The notes beneath the pieces were generated by a model. The model saw only the letters and a program-made list of their open reading frames with translations, was not told the origin of the DNA and ran no database searches. DNA of 64,000 nt from Catenulispora rubra (lineage in GTDB: Bacteria > Actinomycetota > Actinomycetes > Streptomycetales > Catenulisporaceae): the NCBI RefSeq assembly GCF_015356825.1, contig NZ_JAACYW010000004.1, positions 57,132 through 121,131 on the forward strand, read 5' to 3'. Numbering within the stretch: the first letter of the stretch is position 1; every line of letters begins with the position of its first letter. The translations under genes were made by a program, and so were the position numbers. This document shows positions 17,337-26,595 of this stretch, in pieces.

Positions 17337-18755
17337 TCACAGCCGCATGACGGGGGTGAGCCGAGGCGCACGGTCCTCGATGGCCTGGGCGGCGTCGAGG
17401 ATGACGTCCTCGGTGAACTTCCCGCCGATGAGCTGCACCGACAGCGGCAGCCCGTCGGCCTCCCCGGCAGGGACCGTGACTGCGGGAAAGCCGAGCGCGG
17501 GCACTGAGATCATCGGCCACATGGCGTCGAACGCCTCCAGCGCGCGCTGCGGGTCGAGGATGTCAGCGTCCTGCTCGAGCGGCGGTTCGGCGGAGGCCGG
17601 GGTCAGCACCATCGTGTTGGCGCCGAGCATGGTCTGCAGCTGCGTGACAAGGGTTCCGCGACGCGCCCAGCCGTTGATGTAGGCCTCCAGATCAGGCGTT
17701 TCGCCCCAGTACTCGGCAGCCTTCTGACGCCCGTATTCCGAGCTCACACGGAACGCCTCATCTCCCAGCTCGTCGAACATCGGCCCGGCCGTCCTCATGT
17801 CCTCCCCGAGGAGCAGGTGCCAGAGTCGGGCCGCCTCGGCCAGCTGCGGCACGTCGGTCTCCTCGATCTCGTACCCGGCGTCGGCCAGCCAGGCGGCGGC
17901 CCGGTCGATCGCGGTGTTCACCGCCGCGTGCGGCTTGGCCATGCCGACGTCCCGGACGACGATGACGCGCGTCGGACCCGGAGCGGCGCCGATCCGGCGC
18001 ACCGCGGCGGCGCCGAACGGATCCCGCAGGTCGGGGACGGCCATGGCGTACAGCGCGGCCCGGACGTCGGCGACGTTCCGGGCGAGCGGACCGTGGGTGA
18101 CCCAGGTCTGGACGGTCAGCGGCATGTCCATCTCCGGCGCCCCCGGGGCGTCCAGATTCGGGACCAGGCCGACGGTGGGACGGATGCCGACGATCCCGCA
18201 GCAGGCAGCGGGGTATCGGATGGAGCCGCCGATGTCGTTGCCGTGGGCGACCGGCGTCATACCGGAGGCCACAGACGATGCGGCGCCGCCGCTTGAGCCG
18301 CCCGGGGTGCGGTCGGCGTCCCAGGGGTTGAGGGTACGGCCGTGCGCGTCGTTGGTCGCGAACCAGCGCAGCGACCAGGCCGGGGCGTTGCTCTTGCCGA
18401 CGAACACCGCGCCGGCGTCGCGCAGAGCCGCGACGCAGGCCGCGTCGCCGTCGGCGACGGCGTCGGCCTGGGAGACCAACCCCAGGCTGCAGATCCGCCC
18501 CGCTTGATCGGTGTCGATCTTGGTGGAGACCGGGACCCCGTGCAGCGGGCCGAGGCGCTCGCCGGCCGCGACCGCCTGGTCGGCACGGCGCGCGTCGGCC
18601 AGCGCCTCCTCGGGCCGCACGTCTATCAGCGCATTGAGAACAGGGTTGACGGCCTCGATCCGGTCGAGGCAGGAGCGCATCACTTCCTCGGCGGAGAACG
18701 TCCGATCGCGGACCCCCGCGGTGATCTCGGTCGCCGACATCTCCCAGAACTGCAT
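17337..18755 (-). CDS. Amidase signature-family amidohydrolase
   Basis: A 472-residue amidase that should hydrolyse a carboxamide to acid plus ammonia or an amine. The Ser-Ser-Lys triad region is visible: Lys in GVPVSTKIDTD (about residue 80) and the Gly/Ser-rich signature GGSSGGAASSVASG with GNDIGGSIRYPA (about 150-185). The start at MQFWEMSATEI is chosen because CAGGAGGAC lies just upstream; the longer frame adds 14 residues through that site. A TetR operator copy is 45 bases before the start. Family members act on aryl or alkyl amides, so cleavage of an acyl-amine for the amine oxidase route is a reasonable inference. Confidence 0.9.
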   Translation of the reverse strand: MQFWEMSATEITAGVRDRTFSAEEVMRSCLDRIEAVNPVLNALIDVRPEEALADARRADQAVAAGERLGPLHGVPVSTKIDTDQAGRICSLGLVSQADAVADGDAACVAALRDAGAVFVGKSNAPAWSLRWFATNDAHGRTLNPWDADRTPGGSSGGAASSVASGMTPVAHGNDIGGSIRYPAACCGIVGIRPTVGLVPNLDAPGAPEMDMPLTVQTWVTHGPLARNVADVRAALYAMAVPDLRDPFGAAAVRRIGAAPGPTRVIVVRDVGMAKPHAAVNTAIDRAAAWLADAGYEIEETDVPQLAEAARLWHLLLGEDMRTAGPMFDELGDEAFRVSSEYGRQKAAEYWGETPDLEAYINGWARRGTLVTQLQTMLGANTMVLTPASAEPPLEQDADILDPQRALEAFDAMWPMISVPALGFPAVTVPAGEADGLPLSVQLIGGKFTEDVILDAAQAIEDRAPRLTPVMRL

Positions 18756-18799
18756 GTGTCCTCCTGTGGCCGGAGCTCCCGGCGAACGCCGAGTCAATT

Positions 18800-18815
18800 T
18801 AAAAACACACGTTAT
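18800..18815. promoter_or_regulatory. Operator copy A, TAAAAACANNNGTTAT
   Basis: TAAAAACACACGTTAT, one of four copies in this block, sits 45 bases upstream of the amidase start in the TetR-amidase gap. It is AT-rich against a GC-rich background, as a repressor site would be. Confidence 0.7.
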
Positions 18816-18849
18816 CTAAAACATGTCGACACCGCCACCGCAGCCCCGA

Positions 18850-19404
18850 TCAGGCCATTCGCTCGGCTCGGCGCTCGACGAGCGTGCGGTAGGCGCGGGT
18901 CGTGCGTTCGACGTCGCCGGTAGCGACGAGATCGAACTGCAGGCCCACCACACCGCCGATGAACAGCGTCGCCTCGACCTCGGCCTCCTCGGCGGAGAGC
19001 CCCGCGGCCGCGTAGCGATCGATGAAGGCCTGGTGCCAGTCCCGGAACACCCGGTCGGCCAGCAGCGCGTCCGTCGAGCCGCGCCCCCGTTCCAGCAGGA
19101 TCTCGAAGTCGAGCCGCAGCAGGTCCCGGTTGTCCAGGCACCACCGCCACGGCGAGAACAGGTCCCCTTCGGCGAACCGCTTCTCGACCTGGTCCCGCAG
19201 CCGCTGTTCGACCTCGGTCACCACGGCGTCCAGCAGCTGCTCCTTCGACCCGAAGTTGGTGACCAGCGGGTTCGTGCTCATGTCGAGCGCGGCCGCCAGC
19301 GATCTGAACGTCGCCTTCGCGATCCCGTGTTCGGCCAGGTGGTCGATGACCCGCTGCAGAAGTTCCTCCCGGGTCGCCAACGGCTTGCGTCCGCGCTGCG
19401 CCAC
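18850..19404 (-). CDS. TetR-family regulator of the amide/amine block
   Basis: A 184-residue TetR protein. The DNA-binding domain (about 5-55) contains [20 protein letters not shown] and [19 protein letters not shown]. The C-terminal ligand domain ends [14 protein letters not shown] start at GTG 19404 (VAQRGRKP) because GGAGG precedes it; the longer frame from 19443 would begin inside the operator pair. It is divergent from the aldehyde dehydrogenase gene and upstream of the amidase gene, and four operator-like repeats surround it. It is therefore likely the autoregulated repressor of amidase, aldehyde dehydrogenase and amine oxidase, lifted by an amine, aldehyde or acid. Confidence 0.87.
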   Translation of the reverse strand: MAQRGRKPLATREELLQRVIDHLAEHGIAKATFRSLAAALDMSTNPLVTNFGSKEQLLDAVVTEVEQRLRDQVEKRFAEGDLFSPWRWCLDNRDLLRLDFEILLERGRGSTDALLADRVFRDWHQAFIDRYAAAGLSAEEAEVEATLFIGGVVGLQFDLVATGDVERTTRAYRTLVERRAERMA

Positions 19405-19434
19405 TCCTTCGACCTCCACCTCTCTTGACCATAA

Positions 19435-19465
19435 TAAAAACAAGCGTTATAAAAACATTCGTTAT
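19435..19465. promoter_or_regulatory. Tandem operator copies B1 and B2 between TetR and aldehyde dehydrogenase
   Basis: TAAAAACAAGCGTTAT (19435-19450) and TAAAAACATTCGTTAT (19450-19465) follow each other head to tail, sharing one T. They sit in the divergent promoter region, about 30 bases before the TetR start and 55 before the dehydrogenase start, so both genes can be repressed together. Confidence 0.75.
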
Positions 19466-19520
19466 CACAACGATACCGCACCGCTACAGCCGGTGCGGCC
19501 CGCTGAGACGAGGAGGGAAC

Positions 19521-20936
19521 GTGGCCGAGTACGCCAAGCTCTACATAGGCGGGTCGTGGGTCGATCCGGTCGGCACGGAGCGCCTCGACGTGATCGATTC
19601 GACCACCGAGGACGCCTTCGCGACGATCCCGGCCGGGGCCGCGGCCGACATCGACCGTGCGGTGGCCGCGGCCGAGAGCGCCTTCGGCTCCTGGTCCGCG
19701 GTGGCTCCGGCCGACCGCGCCGGGCATCTGCGGCAAGTGGCCGCAAGGCTCAAGGCCCGGCGGGAAGAGATCGCCGACATCGAGACCCGCGAGATCGGGA
19801 TGCCGCGGCCGTTGTCGGCGGCGATGCAGGTCGAGATGGGGATCCGCGCGTTCGCCACCGCCGCCGACGTCGCCGAGACCTTCCCGTTCGAGGACCGCGG
19901 CGACAACTGGGTCCTCCGGGAGCCGATCGGCGTCGTCGGCGCCATCACGCCGTGGAACTACCCGCTCAACCAGATCGGCGCGAAAGTCGCCTACGCTCTG
20001 GCTGCCGGCTGCACGGTGGTCTTGAAACCCTCGGAGGTCGCCCCGCTCAGCGCCTTCGTGCTCGCCGAGATCATCGACGAGTGCGGATTCACCGCCGGCG
20101 CGTTCAACCTGGTCACCGGGGTCGGCCCGGTCGTCGGCGAAGCCCTCGCCGCGCACCCCGACGTGGACATGGTGTCCTTCACCGGGTCGAACGGGGCCGG
20201 GCGGCGAGTCGCTGAACTGGCCGGGCCGACGGTGAAGCGGGTCGCGCTGGAGTTGGGCGGCAAGTCCCCCAACGTCATCCTCGACGATGCCGACCTGCCG
20301 ACGGCTGTCGCCGGCGGCGTGGCGTCCGCCTTCCTCAACTCCGGACAGACGTGCAGCGCTCTGACCCGCATGATCGTGCCCCGCGCGCACCTGGCCGAAG
20401 TCGAGCGGCTGGCCCGGAGCGCGGCCGAGTCGTTCACCGTCGGAGATCCTTTCGACGCGAGAACCCGCTTGGGGCCGCTGATCAGCGCGGTGCAGCGCGA
20501 CAGGGTACGCGGCTACATCGTCAGGGGCCTCGCGGAAGGAGCCCGCCTCATCACCGGCGGAGCCGAGGCACCCGACGGGCTCGACCGCGGCTACTTCGTG
20601 CGGCCGACGGTGTTCTCCGACGTCACGCCGGACATGACGATCGCCCGAGAGGAGATCTTCGGGCCGGTGTTGGTCATCATCGCCTACGACACCGAGGACG
20701 AAGCCGTCGAGATCGCCAACGACACCGTCTACGGACTGGCGGCCGGCGTGTCCGGCAGCGAGCAGCGGGCGCACCGCGTCGCCCGACGGATCCGGGCCGG
20801 CCAGGTGCGGGTCAACGGTGAACGGCCCTCCTGGGACGCGCCGTTCGGCGGCTACAAGCAGTCCGGGCTCGGTCGCGAGCACGGCCGCTACGGCTTGGAG
20901 GAATTCCTCGAGGTCAAGGCCGTCTTCGCCGCCTAG
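19521..20936 (+). CDS. Aldehyde dehydrogenase (NAD(P)+-dependent)
   Basis: A 471-residue ALDH-superfamily enzyme that oxidises an aldehyde to its acid. Catalytic Cys278 is in SGQTCSAL and the general-base Glu244 in LELGGKSP. The cofactor-site motifs are [10 protein letters not shown] and FTGSNGAG, with EEIFGPVL near the end. The GTG start follows AGGAGGG closely. Operator copies lie in front. Next on the same strand is a copper amine oxidase whose aldehyde product is the obvious substrate, as in the phenethylamine route (TynA/FeaB). The exact aldehyde is not readable. Confidence 0.92.
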   Translation: MAEYAKLYIGGSWVDPVGTERLDVIDSTTEDAFATIPAGAAADIDRAVAAAESAFGSWSAVAPADRAGHLRQVAARLKARREEIADIETREIGMPRPLSAAMQVEMGIRAFATAADVAETFPFEDRGDNWVLREPIGVVGAITPWNYPLNQIGAKVAYALAAGCTVVLKPSEVAPLSAFVLAEIIDECGFTAGAFNLVTGVGPVVGEALAAHPDVDMVSFTGSNGAGRRVAELAGPTVKRVALELGGKSPNVILDDADLPTAVAGGVASAFLNSGQTCSALTRMIVPRAHLAEVERLARSAAESFTVGDPFDARTRLGPLISAVQRDRVRGYIVRGLAEGARLITGGAEAPDGLDRGYFVRPTVFSDVTPDMTIAREEIFGPVLVIIAYDTEDEAVEIANDTVYGLAAGVSGSEQRAHRVARRIRAGQVRVNGERPSWDAPFGGYKQSGLGREHGRYGLEEFLEVKAVFAA

Positions 20937-20966
20937 GCCCGTTGACGCAATCGATCACGGGTGTTA

Positions 20967-20982
20967 TAAAAACAGATGTTAT
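20967..20982. promoter_or_regulatory. Operator copy C before the amine oxidase
   Basis: TAAAAACAGATGTTAT lies 26 bases before the amine oxidase ATG. It is preceded by GTTA (20963-20966), giving the same GTTAT-then-AAAAACA arrangement as copy B2. The amine oxidase therefore seems to have its own repressed promoter. Confidence 0.72.
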
Positions 20983-21008
20983 TTAATGTGGACGGAAGGA
21001 CTCCACCG

Positions 21009-23009
21009 ATGCAGCCCATCGAGCACACGGCCGCCGTCGCCTGCCACCCCCTTGAACCGCTGTCGGCCGACGAGATCGAGGCGGCGGCCGCTCTTTTGAG
21101 AGCAGAACGTGGGCTGGGGGCGAGCGTCCAGTTCGTCTACATCACGCTGATGGAGCCGACCAAGGCCGTGCTGCGGGACCACCGCGACGGCGCCGTCGTC
21201 GACCGGCAGGCGTTCGTCGTCCTGCGTGACCGCGATGCGGGCACCGTGCACGAAGCCGTCGTATCGCTGAGCCGTCGCGAGACTCGATCGTGGCGCGAGG
21301 TCCCCGGGGTCCAGGCACCACTCACACCCGACGAGATCTCCGCCTACCGCGACATCGTGAAGAACGACCCGCGCTGGCAGGAAGCGATGCGCCAGCGCGG
21401 TGTCACCGAATTCGACCGGGTGCGGATGGACCCGTGGCCGGTCGGCTACCACGGACCGCAGGACGCCCCCGAGCAGGGACGGTTCCTGCACGCCCTGACT
21501 TGGGTGGGCAACGGAGAAGACGGCGACAACGCCTACGCCCGGCCGGTCGACGGGCTGATCGTCCGGTTCGACCTCGACCGGATGCAGGTGGTCGACGTCG
21601 AGGACCATGGCACCGTCCCCCTGGCGCCCCGGTCCGCGAACTACACGGCCGAAGGTATCAAGGCCGCGGACAACGTCCCGACCTTTCCCCAGGGTCCCAG
21701 GACCGATCTGCGTCCGGTCGACATCGCCCAGCCGGAGGGCCCGAGCTTCCAGGTCTCCAGGCACGAAGTCCGCTGGCAGCGCTGGCGGCTTCGGGTGGGC
21801 TTCACGCCGCGTGAGGGCCTGGTCCTGCACGACGTCTGCTACGAGGACAAGGGCGAGGTCCGCCCGATCCTGCACCGCGCGTCGCTGTCGGAGATGTTCG
21901 TCCCCTACGGCGACCCGTCGCCCATGCAGTTCCGCAAGAACGTCTTCGACGTCGGCGAGTTCGGCCTCGGGATCCTGGCCAACAGCCTCGAACTCGGCTG
22001 CGACTGTCTCGGGGAGATCCACTACTTCGACGGCTTCGTCAACGACAACCAGGGTCGGGCCGTGCGGATCCCCAACGCGATCTGCATGCACGAGGAGGAC
22101 GGCGGCGTGCTGTGGAAGCACACCGATCTGCGGTCCGGGCATGCCGAGGTCCGGCGCTCCCGCCGCCTGGTGATCTCGATGTTCACCACCGTCGGGAACT
22201 ACGACTACGGCTTCTTCTGGTACCTCTACCAGGACGGGACCATCGAGTACGAGGTGAAGCTGACCGGCATCATCACCAACGGGTCCGTGCCGGCGGGCGA
22301 ACGGCCACGGTTCGGCACGCTGGTCGCGCCGGGCGTTTACGGCCCCAACCACCAGCACATCTTCTGCGCACGTCTGGACATGACCGTGGACGGTCCGCAC
22401 AACTCGGTCGTCGAATGCGACTCGGTCCCCGTCGAGACCGGCCCGGACAACCCCTACGGCAACGCCTGGGAAGTCTCGCGCACACTCCTGCGACGGGAAT
22501 CCGAAGCCCAGCGGCCCGCCAACACCGCCACTGCCCGCTTCTGGCGGATCGAGAACTCCGCCCGCCGCAACGCCGTCGGTGACCCCGTCGCCTACCGCCT
22601 GGAGCCCGGAGCCAGCACCCCGCCGCCCCAGCCGTCCGGCACGCACGCGCTCAACCGGGCCCAGTTCGCGACGAAGAACCTGTGGGTGACCGCCTACGAC
22701 CCCGACGAACTGTTCGCAGCCGGCGCCTACCCGAACCAGCATCCAGGCGGCGCCGGCCTGCCCGAGTGGGTGCAGGCCGACCGGCCGCTGGAAGACACCG
22801 ACCTCGTGGTGTGGCACACCTTCACCGCGCACCACGTGGTGCGTCCCGAGGACTGGCCGGTGATGCCGGTGAGCACCGTCGGGTTCATGCTCCGCCCCGA
22901 CGGATTCTTCGACGGCAACCCGGCCCTGGACGTGCCCGCGTCCGCGAGCCACGCGCGCTCCGACCAGCCCAGCGCGTCCGGCTGCTGCCCGGCCGAGGCA
23001 GGTCACTGA
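21009..23009 (+). CDS. Copper/TPQ primary-amine oxidase
   Basis: A 666-residue copper amine oxidase turning a primary amine into aldehyde, ammonia and H2O2. The topaquinone precursor Tyr398 is in TVGNYDYGF and the catalytic-base Asp314 in FDVGEFGLG, 84 residues before it as in Arthrobacter AGAO. The copper ligands are His448 and His450 in NHQHIF and His609 in HHVVRPEDWPVMP. The N2/N3 domains are present and there is no signal peptide, so it is cytoplasmic. The ATG is preceded by GGAAGGA. It is coupled to the following hydratase gene (TGATG). Substrates in this family include phenethylamine, tyramine and histamine; which applies is unknown. Confidence 0.95.
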   Translation: MQPIEHTAAVACHPLEPLSADEIEAAAALLRAERGLGASVQFVYITLMEPTKAVLRDHRDGAVVDRQAFVVLRDRDAGTVHEAVVSLSRRETRSWREVPGVQAPLTPDEISAYRDIVKNDPRWQEAMRQRGVTEFDRVRMDPWPVGYHGPQDAPEQGRFLHALTWVGNGEDGDNAYARPVDGLIVRFDLDRMQVVDVEDHGTVPLAPRSANYTAEGIKAADNVPTFPQGPRTDLRPVDIAQPEGPSFQVSRHEVRWQRWRLRVGFTPREGLVLHDVCYEDKGEVRPILHRASLSEMFVPYGDPSPMQFRKNVFDVGEFGLGILANSLELGCDCLGEIHYFDGFVNDNQGRAVRIPNAICMHEEDGGVLWKHTDLRSGHAEVRRSRRLVISMFTTVGNYDYGFFWYLYQDGTIEYEVKLTGIITNGSVPAGERPRFGTLVAPGVYGPNHQHIFCARLDMTVDGPHNSVVECDSVPVETGPDNPYGNAWEVSRTLLRRESEAQRPANTATARFWRIENSARRNAVGDPVAYRLEPGASTPPPQPSGTHALNRAQFATKNLWVTAYDPDELFAAGAYPNQHPGGAGLPEWVQADRPLEDTDLVVWHTFTAHHVVRPEDWPVMPVSTVGFMLRPDGFFDGNPALDVPASASHARSDQPSASGCCPAEAGH

Positions 23010-23863
23010 TGAGCAGCGGCCAGAAGCATCCAACCAGTGCCTACGAGTTCAACACGCTGCGCACCGCACTGGCAGACGGCATCCTCGAGATCGTCTTGAG
23101 CCGCCCAGGCACCCGCAATGCGATGAGTCACGAGATGGAGCGCGAGATCAGCGCCGCTCTGGACCGCGCGGAACTCGATCCCGACGTCGCGGCCGTCATG
23201 GTTCGCGGCGACGGAGAGATCTTCTCCGCAGGCCACGATCTGAAGGAGCAATACGGCGGCCGGCCGTTCACCGAGGAGGGCTTCCCCGAGGCCAGCCCCT
23301 CGATCCCGCCCACGCTCCCGCGAGCGTGGTACTTCCGCAAACCACTGATCAGCGGCGTCCACGGATACGTGGGCCCGGCGGCGATCGGATTGGTCGCCTG
23401 CTCCGACTTCATCATCGCGGCCACCGGCACGCGCTTCGGATGCGAGATGTACCGCGGACGCGGCGCCCGCCCGGCGATGGAGTGGCTGCCGCTGTACGTG
23501 CAGCTTCCGATGCGGGTCGTGGAGAAGCTGTTCCTGCTCGGCGGCTGGATGGACGCCGAACAGGCCCTGCAGTTCCAGTTCGTCCAGCGCGTCGTCCCCG
23601 AAGACGGACTCGCGAAGGAGACCCGGCGCTGGGCCGAACAGGCCGCGCTGATCCCGTCGGCGACGTTCGGGCATTCCAAGGACCAGATCCGGCGCGCCTA
23701 CGAACTGCTCGGCCTCGCGGCGATCCCGGCCTCGCTGTCACGGCTGCGACCACCGGACAGTGCGCCGCGCGTGGACTTCGGCAAGGTGCTGGAGGAGCAG
23801 GGTCTGCGACAGGCGGTCCGGGCGCGCGACGCGGGTTTCGACGAGGACGTCGCGCGAGTCTGA
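23009..23863 (+). CDS. Enoyl-CoA hydratase/isomerase family protein
   Basis: A 284-residue crotonase-fold protein. The N-terminal LADGILEIVLSRPGTRNAMSHEM and the oxyanion-hole segment MVRGDGEIFSAGHDLKE are typical. The second motif, GVHGYVGPAAIGLVACSDFIIA, departs from the usual GxxxGGG sequence. The first catalytic Glu of ordinary hydratases is not obvious, so it may act as an isomerase, hydrolase or lyase. ATG overlaps the amine oxidase stop by one base, so the two are translated together. Confidence 0.85.
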   Translation: MSSGQKHPTSAYEFNTLRTALADGILEIVLSRPGTRNAMSHEMEREISAALDRAELDPDVAAVMVRGDGEIFSAGHDLKEQYGGRPFTEEGFPEASPSIPPTLPRAWYFRKPLISGVHGYVGPAAIGLVACSDFIIAATGTRFGCEMYRGRGARPAMEWLPLYVQLPMRVVEKLFLLGGWMDAEQALQFQFVQRVVPEDGLAKETRRWAEQAALIPSATFGHSKDQIRRAYELLGLAAIPASLSRLRPPDSAPRVDFGKVLEEQGLRQAVRARDAGFDEDVARV

Positions 23864-23968
23864 CGTTTCGAGGTCACGATCCCCGCGCAGGGCCGGTCAG
23901 CCCGATCCCAAGACCACGGAGCCAGACTCTGCGGTCCGCTCCGAACCACGACAAGGAAGGCAGAGCCG

Positions 23969-25531
23969 ATGTACGCAACCCAGCACGCCGCCGAGCATCC
24001 GGACCAGGCGGCACTCATCATGTCCCCCAGCGGCGAGGTGGTGACCTACCGCTCCTACGAACAGCGGGCCAACCAGATCGCCCATCTCCTGCGCCGCCTG
24101 GGCCTGCGCCGCGGCGACCACATCGCGGTCCTGGACCGGAACACGCCCGCGATGCTCCTCGTCGAGGCGGCGGCCGGGCGCACCGGCTTGTACTACACGC
24201 TCGTGAACGCCCACCTCAACCCTGACGAGATGACCTACATCGTCGACAACTGTCAGGCAAAGGCGTTCTTCGCCGGCGCGTCTCTCTCGCAAGTCGCACA
24301 GGTGGTGGCCGAGCGCTGTCCGCGACTCGGGCACAAGGTCGTCATCGGAATCGATCCGGCCGACCCGGCGCCGTCGGGCGGCTGGGAGTCCCTGGACGCA
24401 CTCGTCGCGGGGCTCCCCACCACGCCGATCGACGACGAGCAGCTCGGGGCCACAATGCACTACTCATCAGGAACGACCGGGCGGCCCAAAGGCATCCTGC
24501 GCCCGCCGCCCGAGATGAGCCCCGTGGACTCCCTCACCACCGTCGCCTTCAGACAGCAGCTGTTCGGCTTCCGCAAGGGCATGACATACCTGAACCCGGC
24601 GCCCCTGTACCACTCTGCGCCAGAGGTCGCCGTCTCCACGGCCCTGCGGACCGGGGGAACGGTCGTGGTGATGGAGCACTTCGAGCCCGAGCAGTGGCTC
24701 GCCCTGGTCGAACGCCACCGCGTCACGCACTGCTACCTGGTGCCGACCATGTTCCACCGGCTGCTCGCGCTCCCCGTGGAGGTTCGCAGCCGCTACGACG
24801 TGTCGTCGCTGGAGAGCGTGTTCCACAGCGCCGCGCCGTGCCCCGCGCCGGTGAAGCGGGCGATGATCGAGTGGCTGGGCCCGATCGTGAACGAGTCCTA
24901 CGCCGCGACCGAGGCCTACGGCTTCACCCACTGCACATCCCGGGAGTGGCTGGCGCACCCCGGCACGGTCGGGCGCGCCGTGCGCGGCGAGATCGTCATC
25001 CGCGACGAGGCAGGACACGAGTGCCCGGCAGGCGTCGACGGGACGATCTGGTTCCGCGGGGCGACCAACTTCGAGTACTTCGGGGACCCGGACAAGACCC
25101 GGGCCAGCCGTGACGAGGACGGGCGGACGAGCACGGTCGGCGACGTGGGGCACGTCGACGAGGGCGGCCGACTGTACCTCACCGACCGCAAGTCGTACCT
25201 GATCATCACCGGCGGGGTCAACGTGTACCCCGCCGAGGCCGAGAACCTGCTGGCCACCCACCCCGCGGTGGCGGACGTGGCAGTGATCGGCGTTCCCCAC
25301 GAGGACATGGGCGAGGAGGTGAAGGCGGTCGTCCAGGTGGCGCCCGGCCGCGTGCCCGACCCGGCCCTCGCCGACGAGCTCATCGCGTTCTGCCGCGAGC
25401 GGCTGGCGCACTTCAAGTGCCCGCGCAGCGTCGATTTCGTGGACGAACTCCCACGGCTGGCGACCGGCAAGCTCTACAAGCGGGCCCTGCGCGACCGCTA
25501 CTGGGAAGGACACGCGACGCCGATCGGGTAG
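23969..25531 (+). CDS. AMP-forming acyl-CoA synthetase
   Basis: A 520-residue ANL-superfamily ligase. The P-loop YSSGTTGRPKGI, ESYAATEAYGFTHCT, the hinge segment LTDRKSYLIITGGVNVYPAEAE and the C-terminal Lys motif PRLATGKLYKRALRDRY are all intact. It starts at MYATQHAAEHPDQ after AAGGAAG. It should activate the acid made by the aldehyde dehydrogenase or released by the amidase. It differs clearly from the synthetase at 3081-4616, so the locus can activate two kinds of acid. Confidence 0.9.
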   Translation: MYATQHAAEHPDQAALIMSPSGEVVTYRSYEQRANQIAHLLRRLGLRRGDHIAVLDRNTPAMLLVEAAAGRTGLYYTLVNAHLNPDEMTYIVDNCQAKAFFAGASLSQVAQVVAERCPRLGHKVVIGIDPADPAPSGGWESLDALVAGLPTTPIDDEQLGATMHYSSGTTGRPKGILRPPPEMSPVDSLTTVAFRQQLFGFRKGMTYLNPAPLYHSAPEVAVSTALRTGGTVVVMEHFEPEQWLALVERHRVTHCYLVPTMFHRLLALPVEVRSRYDVSSLESVFHSAAPCPAPVKRAMIEWLGPIVNESYAATEAYGFTHCTSREWLAHPGTVGRAVRGEIVIRDEAGHECPAGVDGTIWFRGATNFEYFGDPDKTRASRDEDGRTSTVGDVGHVDEGGRLYLTDRKSYLIITGGVNVYPAEAENLLATHPAVADVAVIGVPHEDMGEEVKAVVQVAPGRVPDPALADELIAFCRERLAHFKCPRSVDFVDELPRLATGKLYKRALRDRYWEGHATPIG

Positions 25532-25596
25532 TCGGGACTCATGCGGCATCCAGAACACCCTGCAGGCGTCGTCTATGGAACCGGAGAAACGTAGGA

Positions 25597-26589
25597 ATGA
25601 CCGACACTTTCACGGCCATCGTCCTCGACACCGTCGACGGCGCGCCGACCGCGAGCTTCACCGAGCTGACCCTCGCCGACCTGCCGGAGCACGACGTGCT
25701 CGTGCAGGTCGAGTACTCGTCGCTGAACTACAAGGACGGCCTCGCGGTGTCCGGCAGGCAGAAGATCGCCCGCAGGCCTTCGCTGATCGCCGGCGCCGAC
25801 CTGGCCGGCACCGTCGTGGAAAGCCTGGATCCGGATTGGGCGCCGGGCGACCGCGTGGTCGTCAACGGCTGGGGCCTGTCGGAGACACAGGCCGGCGGAT
25901 ACACCCGCTACCAGCGGGTCAAGCCCGAATGGCTGGTGCGCATCCCCGAGCAGTTCACCACGCAGCAGGCGATGGCGATCGGCACAGCCGGGTACACCGC
26001 GGCACTGTGCGTCGACGCGCTCGAGGCGTGGGGACGTCCCCTTGACGGAGAGGTCCTGGTCACCGGCGCCGCCGGCGGGGTCGGTTCGGTGTCGGTGGCT
26101 CTTCTGTCGGCCCTCGGCGCGCGAGTAGTCGCGGCGACTGGCCGGGAGTCGACACATGACTACCTGCTCGGCCTCGGCGCCGCGCGGATCATCGAGCGCG
26201 ACGAGTTGGCAACTGCCGGCGCCCCTTTGCAGAAGGAGCAGTGGTCCGGGGCCATCGACGCCGTGGGCGGACGCATTCTCGTCAATGTCCTGTCGCAAGC
26301 GCGCTACGGCTCGGCCGTAGCCGCGTGCGGGCTGGCCGGCGGCAACACCATGCCGGATGCGACAGTGCTGCCACACATCCTGCGGGGCGTCGCGCTGATC
26401 GGCGTCGATTCGGTGATGGCACCTGTCGAGAAGCGGGAGGCGGCTTGGCGGCGGCTTGCCCGCGATCTCGACCCCGAGAAGCTGCTCACGCTGACCTCGA
26501 CGGAACCGATGTCGAAGCTGCCCGAGTTGGCGGAAGCGATCCTGCGGGGCGAGGTTCGCGGCCGCGTCGTCATCGACGTCTCCGCCTGA
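25597..26589 (+). CDS. YhdH/acryloyl-CoA reductase-type MDR oxidoreductase
   Basis: A 330-residue medium-chain reductase of the YhdH/AcuI group, which uses NADPH to reduce an activated C=C bond such as in acryloyl-CoA. The characteristic N-terminal NYKDGLAVSGRQKIARRPSL and the Rossmann motif TGAAGGVGSVSVALL are visible, with GVDSVMAPVEKREAAW near the end. It lacks the structural zinc cysteines of alcohol dehydrogenases. ATG follows GTAGGA. It sits after the CoA ligase, so reduction of an unsaturated acyl-CoA is likely. Confidence 0.88.
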   Translation: MTDTFTAIVLDTVDGAPTASFTELTLADLPEHDVLVQVEYSSLNYKDGLAVSGRQKIARRPSLIAGADLAGTVVESLDPDWAPGDRVVVNGWGLSETQAGGYTRYQRVKPEWLVRIPEQFTTQQAMAIGTAGYTAALCVDALEAWGRPLDGEVLVTGAAGGVGSVSVALLSALGARVVAATGRESTHDYLLGLGAARIIERDELATAGAPLQKEQWSGAIDAVGGRILVNVLSQARYGSAVAACGLAGGNTMPDATVLPHILRGVALIGVDSVMAPVEKREAAWRRLARDLDPEKLLTLTSTEPMSKLPELAEAILRGEVRGRVVIDVSA

Positions 26590-26595
26590 GCAGTC

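Noticed and set aside
20979..23033. 684-codon minus-strand frame
   Set aside because: Antisense to the amine oxidase, whose catalytic residues are all intact on the plus strand.
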